Below, one piece after another: positions 8,878-18,148 of a DNA stretch of 64,000 bases. Source of the stretch: Hafnia alvei. Its GTDB lineage: Bacteria; Pseudomonadota; Gammaproteobacteria; Enterobacterales; Enterobacteriaceae. Location: assembly GCF_900095695.1 (NCBI RefSeq), contig NZ_FMIQ01000062.1:62001-126000 (forward strand). Reading direction: 5' to 3'. Within the stretch, counting starts at the first letter, position 1, and each line of letters begins with the position of its first letter. Made by a program: the position numbers and the translations under genes. The notes below the pieces were generated by a model. That model had not been told where the DNA came from. It made no database searches and was given only the letters and a program-made list of their open reading frames with translations.

Positions 8878-9255
8878 CCGGAAGGGAAGACGGTTGGAGC
8901 AGGACACATCAGGATGATGTTGCTTTAGGATGAAGTGAAGGACACGCTCAGGAAGAGTGATAAAGGATGTGCCACAGGATGTTGGCCAAGGATACTTCAG
9001 GATGAAGTCAGGGACACCTCCAGGACGGAGATTGAGAGCCAGTTAGGATAACAGGCGGGTCAGGAAGACTGAGGAACAGCATCAGGATGATGCAGGATGA
9101 AACGTCAGGATGAAAGTTGGACGATACGACGGATTGTCGGGAAATGGATAGCCGTACGGAAAAGTTTTCATGGATGAGCAGGGAGCACAATGAGTAGCTG
9201 GATTGCTATAAAACGAACCGGGCGTACTGTGTAAAAACAGTACGCCCTTTTTTTT
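8878..9255 (+). ncRNA. csrB: CsrB small RNA, CsrA-sequestering
   Basis: About 378 nt between syd and yqcC, the E. coli location. I count about 28 GGA triplets, most as CAGGA or AGGATG repeats in short dyads. The 3' third (GAAAAGTTTTCATGGATGAG ... GTAGCTGGATTGCT) and the terminator GGGCGTACTGT/ACAGTACGCCC plus eight T at 9220-9255 correspond to E. coli CsrB. Known role: each GGA hairpin binds the post-transcriptional regulator CsrA and so relieves its control of metabolism, motility and biofilm genes. The 5' end is inferred from the promoter. Confidence 0.93.
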
Positions 9256-9447
9256 GCCCATCGCCAATGCTTTTTATTCTTCATCAGTGATTTAACGCCT
9301 TCTCATTACTTGCACTATTAAACCATAGCGATACACCTTTACTGCTCAGAGACTGCTTAACCACGTTAGCCTATTGGGACGTGCGAGCTTCAATGCTATT
9401 CTTTGCCCCCATTTTATATCCCGCCTGTAGACATAAGTGAGAAAAGC

Positions 9448-9780
9448 ATGAGTGAATACGCTGAAGTCAGACAGCATTTGCTGAGAATAGAGCAACAGTT
9501 AGACAGCCTTGATTTGTCTCAAGAATGTGCACCTGATGCTCAGGCCTTTGAGAGTCAAGAGCCTTTTTGCGTGGACACCATGAGCCCTGAGCAGTGGCTG
9601 CAATGGATCCTGCTACCGCGTATGTTTGCGTTGATTGATAACAGCGCGCCATTACCGCGCCGTTTTGCTATTGCCCCCTATTTTGAAATGGCATTTAAGG
9701 ATCGTTTGCTGGAAGTTCTGCCATTGATCGTTCTGCTCCAAGAGCTAGACAGTATGCTGAACCAAGAAGAAGCCAATTGA
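9448..9780 (+). CDS. yqcC: DUF446 protein YqcC
   Basis: A 110-residue protein of the YqcC family with the conserved core DTMSPEQWLQWILLPRM and PRRFAIAPYFEMAF. Function unknown; the family is all-helical. The ATG at 9448 aligns with the E. coli start. Its TGA stop overlaps the truC ATG (TGATG), so it heads the yqcC-truC-yqcA operon downstream of csrB. Confidence 0.9.
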   Translation: MSEYAEVRQHLLRIEQQLDSLDLSQECAPDAQAFESQEPFCVDTMSPEQWLQWILLPRMFALIDNSAPLPRRFAIAPYFEMAFKDRLLEVLPLIVLLQELDSMLNQEEAN

Positions 9781-10574
9781 TGCTGAATATTATTTATCAG
9801 GATGAACATTTGGTTGCGGTGAATAAGCCGGTGGGCTGGCTTGTTCATCGCAGTTGGCTCGATCGTCATGAAACCGTGTTTGTGATGCAAACGCTGCGCG
9901 ATCAGATTGGTCAGCATGTGTTTCCGGTACATCGTCTCGATCGTCCGACGTCTGGCGTGCTACTGATGGCGCTTTCCAGCGACGTCGCCCGTATGCTGTC
10001 AGAACAGTTCGAGCAGCGTGAGATGAATAAGACTTATCATGCGGTGGTGCGCGGCTACCTTGAAGGCGAAGCGGTAATTGATTATGCGTTAACGCCAGAG
10101 CTGGACAAGATTGCAGATAAGTTTGCCGATCCTGATAAAGCGCCACAAACGGCGGTGAGTCATTACCGTTCGTTAGCCACGGTTGAAATGCCCGTTGCCG
10201 TCGGCAAGTATCAAACTGCACGTTACAGCCTGGTGGAACTAAAGCCAGAAACCGGACGTAAGCATCAGCTGCGTCGTCATATGTCACATTTACGTCACCC
10301 GATTATTGGCGATACTAAACATGGTGACCTGCGACAAAATCGTGCCATGGTGCAACATTTTTCCTGTTCTGGTTTGATGCTACATGCGAGTGAGCTATGC
10401 CTCGATCATCCTGTAACCGGAGAGCCACTCTGTTTACAGGCAGGGCTTGACGATCGCTGGCAGCGCATGATGTCGCATTTTGGCTGGCAAAGTTATCTCC
10501 CTCATCTTGAAAGGGTTGAGTTTCCAGAGAGTTGCGTTCACGATAGCCAAAATGACGTCAGCGTAAATTCTTAA
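9780..10574 (+). CDS. truC: TruC, tRNA pseudouridine-65 synthase
   Basis: A 264-residue RsuA/RluA-family pseudouridine synthase that modifies U65 of tRNA-Ile and tRNA-Asp in E. coli. The catalytic aspartate is in [15 protein letters not shown] (D54), and the family motif [21 protein letters not shown] is near residue 160. It starts at the ATG that shares its A with the yqcC stop; a TTG codon one position earlier is possible but unnecessary. yqcA follows after 16 bases. Confidence 0.95.
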   Translation: MLNIIYQDEHLVAVNKPVGWLVHRSWLDRHETVFVMQTLRDQIGQHVFPVHRLDRPTSGVLLMALSSDVARMLSEQFEQREMNKTYHAVVRGYLEGEAVIDYALTPELDKIADKFADPDKAPQTAVSHYRSLATVEMPVAVGKYQTARYSLVELKPETGRKHQLRRHMSHLRHPIIGDTKHGDLRQNRAMVQHFSCSGLMLHASELCLDHPVTGEPLCLQAGLDDRWQRMMSHFGWQSYLPHLERVEFPESCVHDSQNDVSVNS

Positions 10575-10590
10575 GAAGAAGGAAAGCATC

Positions 10591-11040
10591 ATGGCTCAGG
10601 TTGGTATTTTCGTTGGAACGGTATATGGCAACGCATTGATGGCGGCAGAAGAGGCTGCGAATATCCTCAAAGCGCAGGGACACGAAGTCAAACTGTTTGA
10701 GGAAGGTACGCTCGAAGAGTGGCAGTTCTACCGTAATCACTATGCATTGATCGTGACATCCACCACCGGGCAGGGTGATTTGCCGGACTCTATCGCTCCT
10801 CTGTTTCGTGCGGTGAAAGACGACGTCGGCTATCAGCCTGAACTGCGCTATGGCGTGATTGCATTAGGCGATAGCAGCTACACCCATTTTTGTGGTGCAG
10901 GTCATCAATTCGATGAACTGTTACAGGAGCAAAAAGCGACGCGCATTGGCGAGTTGCTGGAAGTGGATGCTCAGGTTGATGCCGAGCCCGAAGTGGTCAC
11001 GGGGCCGTGGGTGGAGAAGTGGGGGCAGTTGATTAAGTAG
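10591..11040 (+). CDS. yqcA: Flavodoxin YqcA (MioC-like)
   Basis: A 149-residue flavodoxin-fold protein. The FMN phosphate loop is at [14 protein letters not shown] (residue ~9), the second loop at [12 protein letters not shown] (~52), and the third at [14 protein letters not shown] (~92). It is presumably an electron carrier, partner unknown. It is last in the yqcC-truC-yqcA unit, with an AGAAGGAAAG ribosome-binding site. The E. coli gud and barA genes that follow yqcA are not present; repeats and yaeH follow instead. Confidence 0.92.
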   Translation: MAQVGIFVGTVYGNALMAAEEAANILKAQGHEVKLFEEGTLEEWQFYRNHYALIVTSTTGQGDLPDSIAPLFRAVKDDVGYQPELRYGVIALGDSSYTHFCGAGHQFDELLQEQKATRIGELLEVDAQVDAEPEVVTGPWVEKWGQLIK

Positions 11041-11057
11041 GCTGCAAGTAGCGTGTT

Positions 11058-11132
11058 GCTTATGATGTCTTTGCTTATGATGTCTTTGCTTATGATGCCT
11101 TTGCTTATGAGGCCTTCGCTTATGAGGCCTTC
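11058..11132 (+). repeat. 15-bp tandem repeat, five copies
   Basis: Five consecutive 15-base units: two GCTTATGATGTCTTT, one with a T-to-C change, and two GCTTATGAGGCCTTC. They begin 18 bases after the yqcA stop and run into the tail of the left structured element. Confidence 0.9.
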
Positions 11133-11340
11133 GCGTAAGGTTTCGTCCGCCTATTAATACCGAGCTACATGGATACATTGCTGAAGGCGTACGATGAGGG
11201 GCGCCAGCGCGCGCCCCTTCAATCCTCGCGCTTTTATCCGAGATGCCATCTCCGCTACGGTTTGGTATCGCCCATCCAGGGCGCCCCAAACTCCGCCGGT
11301 ACATCCCTGTACCGGCGGCTCTATCAACCAAGGCTTAAAC
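11133..11340 (-). repeat. Left copy of a ~210-bp structured intergenic element
   Basis: Read leftward from about 11340 it has, in order: TTTAAG border, TAGAGCCGCC, hairpin 1 with GGGA loop (11293-11318), GGGGCGC, hairpin 2 with TGGAT loop near 11268-11281, CTCGGATAAAAGCGCG, hairpin 3 GGGGCGC/GCGCCCC (11198-11217), TCATCGTACGCCT, and the tail GGCGGACGAAACCTT. The same order of motifs is found in the opposite orientation at 11440-11655. No protein or known RNA was recognised. Confidence 0.75.
11293..11318 (-). other. Perfect hairpin with GGGA loop, CsrA-site-like
   Basis: An 11-base-pair perfect stem CCGCCGGTACA/TGTACCGGCGG. On the minus strand the apex reads GTACAGGGATGTAC, which contains the in-vitro-selected CsrA consensus RUACARGGAUGU in full. 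Whether the region is transcribed is unknown. Confidence 0.7.
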
Positions 11341-11365
11341 AATTTAAAAGATAAGAAGACAAAAT

Positions 11366-11435
11366 GTCTTTTGTCTTTTGTCTTTTGTCTTTTGTCTTTT
11401 GTCTTTTGTCTTTTGTCTTTTGTCTTTTGTCTTTT
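11366..11435 (+). repeat. Heptanucleotide tandem array (GTCTTTT)10
   Basis: Ten exact 7-base units in a row, immediately preceded by a partial inverted copy AAGACAAAAT. The array lies between the two inverted structured elements, in non-coding DNA. Such perfect short repeats change copy number readily by slippage. Confidence 0.95.
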
Positions 11436-11439
11436 TTAT

Positions 11440-11655
11440 GTTTAAGGAATGCATTTTAGAGCCGCCAGCAGGGATGCTGGTGGCAGGTTGAGGGCGCACA
11501 GGATGTGCGCTCCGAGACCGGTCGGTCAAACGACTCGGTAAAAGCGCGCGAGTTGAGAGCCCCCGCGCAACGGGGCTCTCATCGGACGCCTACAACAGTG
11601 GCTTCATAGAAACGCAAGTGCTCGTTGGCGGACGAAATCTTTCACGGTTCTTGCA
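11440..11655 (+). repeat. Right copy of the ~210-bp structured element
   Basis: Motifs in order: TTTAAGG border, TTAGAGCCGCC, hairpin 1 GCCGCCAGCA/TGCTGGTGGC with GGGA loop (11461-11484), hairpin 2 GCGCACA/TGTGCGC with GGA loop (11494-11510), CTCGGTAAAAGCGCGCG, hairpin 3 TGAGAGCCCC/GGGGCTCTCA (11554-11581), TCGGACGCCTACAACA, and the tail GGCGGACGAAATCTTTCACG. Stems differ in sequence from the left copy but stay paired, so the structure is conserved. Confidence 0.75.
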
Positions 11656-11671
11656 TATAAGATGCAAGGCG
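11631..11671 (+). repeat. 41-bp direct repeat, copy 1
   Basis: GACGAAATCTTTCACGGTTC followed by TTGCATATAAGATGCAAGGCG; 36 of 41 bases match the copy at 11777-11817. It overlaps the tail of the right structured element. The next bases form a stem GGCGGC/GCCGCC. Confidence 0.85.
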
Positions 11672-11776
11672 GCGGCGATTGAGCCGCCTTGCTTGACCGC
11701 TTTCATCCGTAGTTATATGGGAGAATATTGCCAATAAGCGGGCGAAACTTTCCCAAAACAAACAGAGTATGAAGCG

Positions 11777-11817
11777 GATGAAATCTTTCACTGCTTTTAC
11801 ATATAAGATGCAAGGCG
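11777..11817 (+). repeat. 41-bp direct repeat, copy 2
   Basis: Second copy of the 11631-11671 repeat, ending 18 bases before the yaeH stop codon, so it lies in the 3' flank of yaeH read from the right. The stretch between the copies shows nothing I recognise. Confidence 0.85.
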
Positions 11818-11834
11818 ATAGAAGTTGCCCCGCC

Positions 11835-12221
11835 TTATTTCTGCGTCAGCTTCTCAAGATCCGCCTCAATCTCGGCAATCTTATTCGCGACCACGCTTTC
11901 AAGGTGGCGCAGATCGTCCAAGATCTTGTGTTTAAGATCGACTTCAACCTGATCGCGTTTACAGATCTGATCCAGTTCATCAATTACATAACGCAGGTTC
12001 GGGTTAATCTCGTGGATCTCTTTGTAACCTTGCCCTGCGTTATCTGCCACGATGGTTTTACGCTGGCGTGGATATTTAAACTTCACGCTTTTGGCAAAAA
12101 ACTCGCCTTTATCTTTACGGAAATAAATCTTCAAAATGTCGTTGTTGGCCTCCTGGCGAAGACTGTAGCGGTCAATCTCTTCGGGTTGATTAATCCCCAG
12201 ACTTTTTAGATTGTCATACAT
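11835..12221 (-). CDS. yaeH: DUF3461 protein YaeH
   Basis: A 128-residue conserved protein starting [31 protein letters not shown]... , closely like E. coli YaeH. The C-terminal half is predicted helical and likely coiled-coil (LDQICKRDQ ... [11 protein letters not shown]). Function unknown. It is next to dapD as in E. coli, and is the first gene of the 4-minute-type block after the repeat-rich junction. Confidence 0.9.
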   Translation of the reverse strand: MYDNLKSLGINQPEEIDRYSLRQEANNDILKIYFRKDKGEFFAKSVKFKYPRQRKTIVADNAGQGYKEIHEINPNLRYVIDELDQICKRDQVEVDLKHKILDDLRHLESVVANKIAEIEADLEKLTQK

Positions 12222-12310
12222 AGCGGCACCTTTTGATATTTTTCATGAGAAGATGAAATATAGACTAAATGGCAGAACCGATTAAATTACCGTCGACGTA
12301 AAGTAACTGA

Positions 12311-12339
12311 TAAAAAAATAGCGGGCTCGTTGCCCGCTA
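12311..12339 (-). terminator. Terminator of dapD
   Basis: Read leftward: AGCGGGC/GCCCGCT with an AACGA loop followed by ATTTTTTTA. It lies immediately after the dapD stop. Confidence 0.9.
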
Positions 12340-12350
12340 TGTTCACTCTC

Positions 12351-13175
12351 TTAGTCGATGCTGCGTAGCAGCTCGTTAATACCAACTTTACCGCGTGTCT
12401 TGGCATCAACTTTCTTAACAATAACCGCACAGTACAGGCTGTATTTGCCATCTTTAGACGGCAAGTTGCCAGAAACAACCACGGAGCCAGCCGGTACGCG
12501 GCCGTAATGTACTTCGCCGGTTTCACGGTCATAAATCTTGGTGCTTTGACCCAGATAAACGCCCATGGAAATGACTGAACCTTCTTCAACAATAACGCCT
12601 TCAACCACTTCTGAACGCGCGCCGATGAAGCAGTTATCTTCGATGATGGTTGGATTCGCCTGTAACGGCTCTAAAACACCACCGATGCCGACGCCGCCTG
12701 AGAGGTGTACGTTTTTACCAATTTGCGCGCAAGAACCCACGGTAGCCCATGTATCGACCATGGAGCCTTCATCAACGTACGCGCCGATATTGACATAAGA
12801 AGGCATCAGCACGGTGTTACGTGCGATGAATGCGCCCTGACGAACGCTGGCCGGTGGTACTACGCGGAAGCCTTCACGCTGGAAGCGTGCTTCGTCATAG
12901 TTGGCAAATTTCATTGGGACTTTGTCGTAGAAGCGAGTTTCAGCGCCTTCCATCAGTTTGTTGTCATTGATGCGGAAGGAGAGCAGCACTGCCATTTTCA
13001 GCCACTGATGAGTGACCCATTCGCCGTTAATTTTTTCTGCGACGCGCAGTTCACCTGAATCTAACAGAGCGATAACCTGATTAACTGCTTCGCGCGTGAT
13101 GCTGTCTACGTTAGCCGGAGTAATGTCTGCGCGGCGTTCAAAGGCGTTTTCAATAAGTGTTTGCAACTGCTGCAT
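12351..13175 (-). CDS. dapD: DapD, tetrahydrodipicolinate N-succinyltransferase
   Basis: A 274-residue enzyme that succinylates tetrahydrodipicolinate in lysine and diaminopimelate synthesis. An N-terminal helical domain ([18 protein letters not shown]) precedes a left-handed beta-helix of hexapeptide repeats (about residues 105-240: [40 protein letters not shown]). Length equals that of the E. coli enzyme. It lies downstream of glnD, separated by a palindromic repeat, and ends in a strong terminator. Confidence 0.97.
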   Translation of the reverse strand: MQQLQTLIENAFERRADITPANVDSITREAVNQVIALLDSGELRVAEKINGEWVTHQWLKMAVLLSFRINDNKLMEGAETRFYDKVPMKFANYDEARFQREGFRVVPPASVRQGAFIARNTVLMPSYVNIGAYVDEGSMVDTWATVGSCAQIGKNVHLSGGVGIGGVLEPLQANPTIIEDNCFIGARSEVVEGVIVEEGSVISMGVYLGQSTKIYDRETGEVHYGRVPAGSVVVSGNLPSKDGKYSLYCAVIVKKVDAKTRGKVGINELLRSID

Positions 13176-13214
13176 GCTGTTCTATTCCCGAAGTTTAATT
13201 GACATATCCCCTGC

Positions 13215-13256
13215 ATATTTCGAGTTGTAGATATGTTAACTACAACTCGAATTATT
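13215..13256. repeat. Palindromic intergenic repeat between dapD and glnD
   Basis: Perfect 11-base arms TCGAGTTGTAG (13220-13230) and CTACAACTCGA (13240-13250) with a nine-base loop, followed by ATTATTTTGGGTATA. The arms and the TTTGGGTATA end resemble the termini of dispersed enterobacterial intergenic repeats; this would be a short form. Confidence 0.65.
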
Positions 13257-13281
13257 TTGGGTATAAATCGTAACAAATACA

Positions 13282-15957
13282 TTACCCTTTATCGGTTGGA
13301 TCGAGGGCTTCTGTCAACCGCTGAGCCAATTCTGCCTGCATTTTAATGCTTAATGCTTTACGTTCGCCGTCTGCCAGAATAAATAAGTCCTCAACCCGCT
13401 CGCCGATGGTGGTGATTCGGGCGCTGTGCAGTGACAGCCCCATCTCGGCGAATACTTCTCCCACCTGCGCTAATAATCCCGGCTGATCGAGCGCCACCAG
13501 TTCCATATAGCTTCTGCGCTCATTGTGCATCGGCAGGAAACTGACCTCCGTCGGTACGGTAAAATGGCGCAGTTTTGCTGACGGGCGTCGTGTGCGTGGG
13601 TGGCGATAGTGTTGTTGCGTGAGCGCCTGTTCCAGCGAATGTTTGATGGTGGCATGGCGATCTTGTGCCAGTGGGCTGCCGTCGGGCTCGAGCACCACGA
13701 AGGTATCCATCGCAAAGTTATCGCGATTGGTGAAGATTTGCGCGTCATGTACGCTCAAATTACGACGATCTAATTCTCCCGCCACGGCGGCAAACAGATA
13801 AGGTCGATCAGGGCTATAGATAAAAATCTCGGTACCGCCGCGAGTGGCGAGATGGCTCACTAATACCAGCGGTTTGCTGGCGTTATGCTTGAGCAGATGG
13901 CGAGCGTGCCATGCCAGCTGATTAGGATTGTGGCGCAGGAAATAGTCGGCGCGGCAGCGGCTCCAAATGTAATGCAGCGACTCCTCGTTGATATTATCCA
14001 TGCGCAATAATGCCAAGGCCTGTAAACGGTGATGGCGCACGCGCTCGCGCATATCCGGGGTGTTTTGCATCCCGCGGCGCAGCTGTTTTTCAGTCGCAAA
14101 ATAGAGTTCGCGTAACAGGCTCTGTTTCCAGCTATTCCACAGCGTTTCATTGGTGGCACAGATATCCGCAACGGTCAGGCTAACCAGATAGCGCAAACGG
14201 GTTTCGCTCTGCACCTCGGCGCTGAATTGTTGAATAACGGCGGGATCTTGGATATCGCGTCGCTGTGCCGTGACTGACATCAACAGATGACAGCGCACTA
14301 ACCATGAAACAAGCTGAGTTTCGCGTGAATTAAGCCCGTGCAGCTGAGCAAATTCGATAACGTCTTGAGCCCCTAAAATCGAGTGATCACCGCCGCGCCC
14401 CTTGGCGATATCGTGAAATAACGCGGCGAGCAGCAGTAATTCAGGCTGAGGGAGGCGAGGATAGAGCTCTACGCACAGCGGATGCCGCTGGCGGGTATTT
14501 TCATCCGCAAAACTTTCCAGTTTCAGCAGGACGCGCATGGTGTGTTCATCCACGGTATAGGCGTGAAACAGGTCAAACTGCATTTGGCCGACGATTTTTC
14601 CCCACTGCGGCATATAGGCCCATAGAACACTATGGCGGTGCATTGGCAGTAGGGCGCGATTCACTGACCCCGGATGGCGTAATATCGCCATAAACAGTTT
14701 ACGGGCTTCGGGCAGATCGCACAGCGGCTGGGCCAGATGACGGCGCGCATAGCGAAGATGGCGCAGCGTGGTGGAATAGATCCCCTGTATTTCCTGATTT
14801 TTGGCCATCACATAAAACATCTGCAAGATGGTGACCGGATCGCGCATGAAAGTATCGGCGTCGCGCAAATCAATCAGGTTGCCGCGTAGCTGAAAGTTTT
14901 CATCCAGAGGGCGTGGCTTTTCATTGGTTCCGAGCGCCAGAATTGCCTCATCAAACAGCTGTAGCAGCATTTGGTTGAGTTCGCCCACACGGCGTGTCAT
15001 GCGGTAGAAGTCTTTCATCATGCGTTCGATTGGAGCGTTGCTTTCGCCTTCATACCCAAGCAGTTGGGCGACGCTAAACTGGCGATCGAACAGCAGGCGG
15101 TTGTCGTAGCGGTTCAAGACTAAATGCAGGGCAAAGCGGATACGCCACAGAAAGCTTTGGCATTCATTCAATTCGTCGCGTTCTGCCTCGGTAAGAAAGC
15201 CGAAACCGACCATCTCATTCATGGATGTCGCGCCAAAATGGCGATGAGCAACCCAAAGCAAAGTGTGAATATCACGCAGGCCGCCTGGGCTGGTTTTTAT
15301 ATCAGGCTCAAGGTTGTAGCTAGTGCCGTGGTAGCGGTGATGGCGATCTTTTTGTTCTTGAATTTTTGCATCGAAGAACTGGGGCGATGGCCAGAATTCA
15401 TCGCTGAAAATCTGTTTTTGCAGGTGGAGAAACAGTGCAACGTCGCCATAGATTAGGCGTGATTCAATCAGGTTAGTGGCAACAGTAAGGTCTGAAAGCC
15501 CCTCCTGAACGCATTCATCTAACGTACGGACGCTATGCCCCACTTCGAGCTTTAAATCCCACAGTAGGGTAATGAGTTCGCTGATGCGCTGTGCGTCTTG
15601 TTCATTAAGCGGATCCTGACTCAAAATCAGTAGGTCGATATCAGACAACGGGTGCAGTTCGCCACGCCCGTAGCCGCCCACGGCGATGAGCGCCATGCCC
15701 TGACGTTCTTTGAACCCCAAGTGAATCCATAGACGCGTTAGCAGTCGGTCGATGTAGAGCGTTCGGGCGGCAATCAACGATTCTGCCGATTCGCCAGCCT
15801 GAAATGCGGCGGCCATCCATTGTTGGAAGCGTTCAAGCGACAGCTTCAGCGGCGCACACTCAAGATCGGATGCGGCAAAATTGTCAGGGGAGGGCGGCTG
15901 GATCAGCGGCTCCGTGGTGGTTTCGGATGTGGCTGAAGGTAAAATGGGCATGGGCAT
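13282..15957 (-). CDS. glnD: GlnD, PII uridylyltransferase/uridylyl-removing enzyme
   Basis: An 891-residue nitrogen sensor. The nucleotidyltransferase motif [17 protein letters not shown] is near residue 93, the HD hydrolase motif [15 protein letters not shown] near 517, and two C-terminal ACT domains bind glutamine (about 705-785 and 815-885). Known role: uridylylates GlnB/GlnK when glutamine is low and removes UMP when it is high. The first ~35 residues differ most from E. coli, so the start could also be the second methionine at 15951. Confidence 0.96.
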   Translation of the reverse strand: MPMPILPSATSETTTEPLIQPPSPDNFAASDLECAPLKLSLERFQQWMAAAFQAGESAESLIAARTLYIDRLLTRLWIHLGFKERQGMALIAVGGYGRGELHPLSDIDLLILSQDPLNEQDAQRISELITLLWDLKLEVGHSVRTLDECVQEGLSDLTVATNLIESRLIYGDVALFLHLQKQIFSDEFWPSPQFFDAKIQEQKDRHHRYHGTSYNLEPDIKTSPGGLRDIHTLLWVAHRHFGATSMNEMVGFGFLTEAERDELNECQSFLWRIRFALHLVLNRYDNRLLFDRQFSVAQLLGYEGESNAPIERMMKDFYRMTRRVGELNQMLLQLFDEAILALGTNEKPRPLDENFQLRGNLIDLRDADTFMRDPVTILQMFYVMAKNQEIQGIYSTTLRHLRYARRHLAQPLCDLPEARKLFMAILRHPGSVNRALLPMHRHSVLWAYMPQWGKIVGQMQFDLFHAYTVDEHTMRVLLKLESFADENTRQRHPLCVELYPRLPQPELLLLAALFHDIAKGRGGDHSILGAQDVIEFAQLHGLNSRETQLVSWLVRCHLLMSVTAQRRDIQDPAVIQQFSAEVQSETRLRYLVSLTVADICATNETLWNSWKQSLLRELYFATEKQLRRGMQNTPDMRERVRHHRLQALALLRMDNINEESLHYIWSRCRADYFLRHNPNQLAWHARHLLKHNASKPLVLVSHLATRGGTEIFIYSPDRPYLFAAVAGELDRRNLSVHDAQIFTNRDNFAMDTFVVLEPDGSPLAQDRHATIKHSLEQALTQQHYRHPRTRRPSAKLRHFTVPTEVSFLPMHNERRSYMELVALDQPGLLAQVGEVFAEMGLSLHSARITTIGERVEDLFILADGERKALSIKMQAELAQRLTEALDPTDKG

Positions 15958-15988
15958 CTCCCGTTGTCGCCGAGTTAAACGCAGAACA

Positions 15989-16016
15989 TAAAAAAAGCCG
16001 GCATAAGCCGGCTTGA
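15989..16016 (-). terminator. Terminator of map
   Basis: Read leftward: AGCCGGC/GCCGGCT with a TTAT loop followed by TTTTTTAT. It lies between the map stop and the glnD start. Confidence 0.9.
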
Positions 16017-16044
16017 GATGATGACTCGCTCGTTAAGCGATGGG

Positions 16045-16845
16045 TTATACGTTCTCGTGAACGATAACGCGTGGGAGATCGGTCTCTTCCTCACGCAGTG
16101 TCAAAATCTCGCAACCGTTATCAGTCACCACAATAGTATGCTCATACTGCGCGGACAAGCTGCGATCTTTAGTTTTTACCGTCCAGCCATCTTTCATGGT
16201 GCGGATGCGGTAATCACCGGCGTTAACCATAGGTTCGATAGTGAAAGTCATGCCCTTTTGCAGTACCACGCCGCCGTCGTCGGCATTGTAATGCAGAACC
16301 TGAGGTTCTTCGTGGAACACTTCACCGATGCCGTGACCACAGTATTCGCGCACCACGGAGAAGCCGTATGATTCGACGAATTTCTGAATTTCAGCACCGA
16401 TAGTGCGCAGGCGGATACCTGGTTTTACCATTTTCAGTGCCAGATAGAGGCTTTCTAGCGTGATGCGACACAGACGTTCGCCCAGAATGGTAGGTTCACC
16501 CACGATAAACATTTTTGAAGTATCGCCGTGCCAGCCATCTTTGATAACGGTTACGTCGATGTTGACGATGTCGCCGTTCTTCAAGATTTTTTCGTCGCTA
16601 GGAATGCCGTGGCAAACCACTTCATTCACGGAGATGCAAACGGATTTTGGATAGCCGTGATAGCCCAGACAAGCGGAGATCGCATGCTGTTTTTGGGTAA
16701 TGTAATCGTCGCAGATACGGTCAAGCTCACCGGTGCTGACACCAGGAACAACGTACGGCTCGATGATTTCTAGGATTTCCGCAGCCAGTCGTCCAGCCAC
16801 GCGCATTTTTTCGATTTGTTCAGGTGTTTTTATTGAAATTGCCAT
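16045..16845 (-). CDS. map: Methionine aminopeptidase type I
   Basis: A 266-residue pita-bread-fold metallopeptidase that removes the initiator methionine. Metal ligands are seen in NIDVTVI, HGDTSKMF, EYCGHGIG, TIEPMV and QYEHTIVV. The start is ATG 16845 (MAISIKTPEQIEKMRVAGRL), matching E. coli; the in-frame codons upstream are in the promoter region. It is divergent from rpsB. The segment CGHGIGEVFHEEPQ differs from the E. coli GIGRGFHEEP in two positions. Confidence 0.97.
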   Translation of the reverse strand: MAISIKTPEQIEKMRVAGRLAAEILEIIEPYVVPGVSTGELDRICDDYITQKQHAISACLGYHGYPKSVCISVNEVVCHGIPSDEKILKNGDIVNIDVTVIKDGWHGDTSKMFIVGEPTILGERLCRITLESLYLALKMVKPGIRLRTIGAEIQKFVESYGFSVVREYCGHGIGEVFHEEPQVLHYNADDGGVVLQKGMTFTIEPMVNAGDYRIRTMKDGWTVKTKDRSLSAQYEHTIVVTDNGCEILTLREEETDLPRVIVHENV

Positions 16846-16966
16846 GAAGTATGTGTCCGCAGGTGTCGTGAAATCGACAATGAGAATCAATTGCTGAACA
16901 TGTTAACAGTCCTCGGAACCGCTGCCAAATCCTACGATAGCCGTGGGCTCAAAATGCAACAAAAGG

Positions 16967-16995
16967 TGGAGTCTATGGCTCGTTTATGGTATAAA
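16967..16995 (+). promoter_or_regulatory. rpsB promoter
   Basis: Extended minus-10 element TGGTATAAA (TATAAA at 16990-16995) with a GC-rich discriminator GCGCGCCG, which is typical of stringently controlled ribosomal promoters. The minus-35 region (TGGAGT, 17-base spacing) is weak. Confidence 0.7.
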
Positions 16996-17001
16996 GCGCG
17001 C

Positions 17002-17956
<955 letters not shown>

Positions 17957-18011
17957 TAAGGCAAGCTCAAAATTTGAGCCCTTATTAACCAGGTATTAAA
18001 ATATGTTGGTT

Positions 18012-18042
18012 AGGGGGCCTTTATGGCCCCCCCTTTCTTTGT
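18012..18042 (+). terminator. Attenuator-like terminator between rpsB and tsf
   Basis: Stem GGGGGCC (18013-18019) with GGCCCCC (18025-18031), then CCTTTCTTT. It has the form of an intrinsic terminator inside the operon and probably lowers tsf relative to rpsB, as known in E. coli. Confidence 0.8.
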
Positions 18043-18148
18043 AAAAATCGCCTTTAACATCACGGCGATATAAAGAACCAATCCCTAGACGAGAGAACCT
18101 GTCTCCGTGAGGTTCGCTCTTCACGACGAGACCACCGAGGAAAATACA

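Noticed and set aside
11366-11435. Possible CRISPR array
   Set aside because: The units are contiguous 7-mers with no spacers, and no cas genes are present.
11194-11529. Open frames across the heptamer array encoding KDKRQKT- or LLSFVFC-type repeats
   Set aside because: They exist only because a 7-base repeat is open in several frames; no ribosome-binding site and no conserved protein features.
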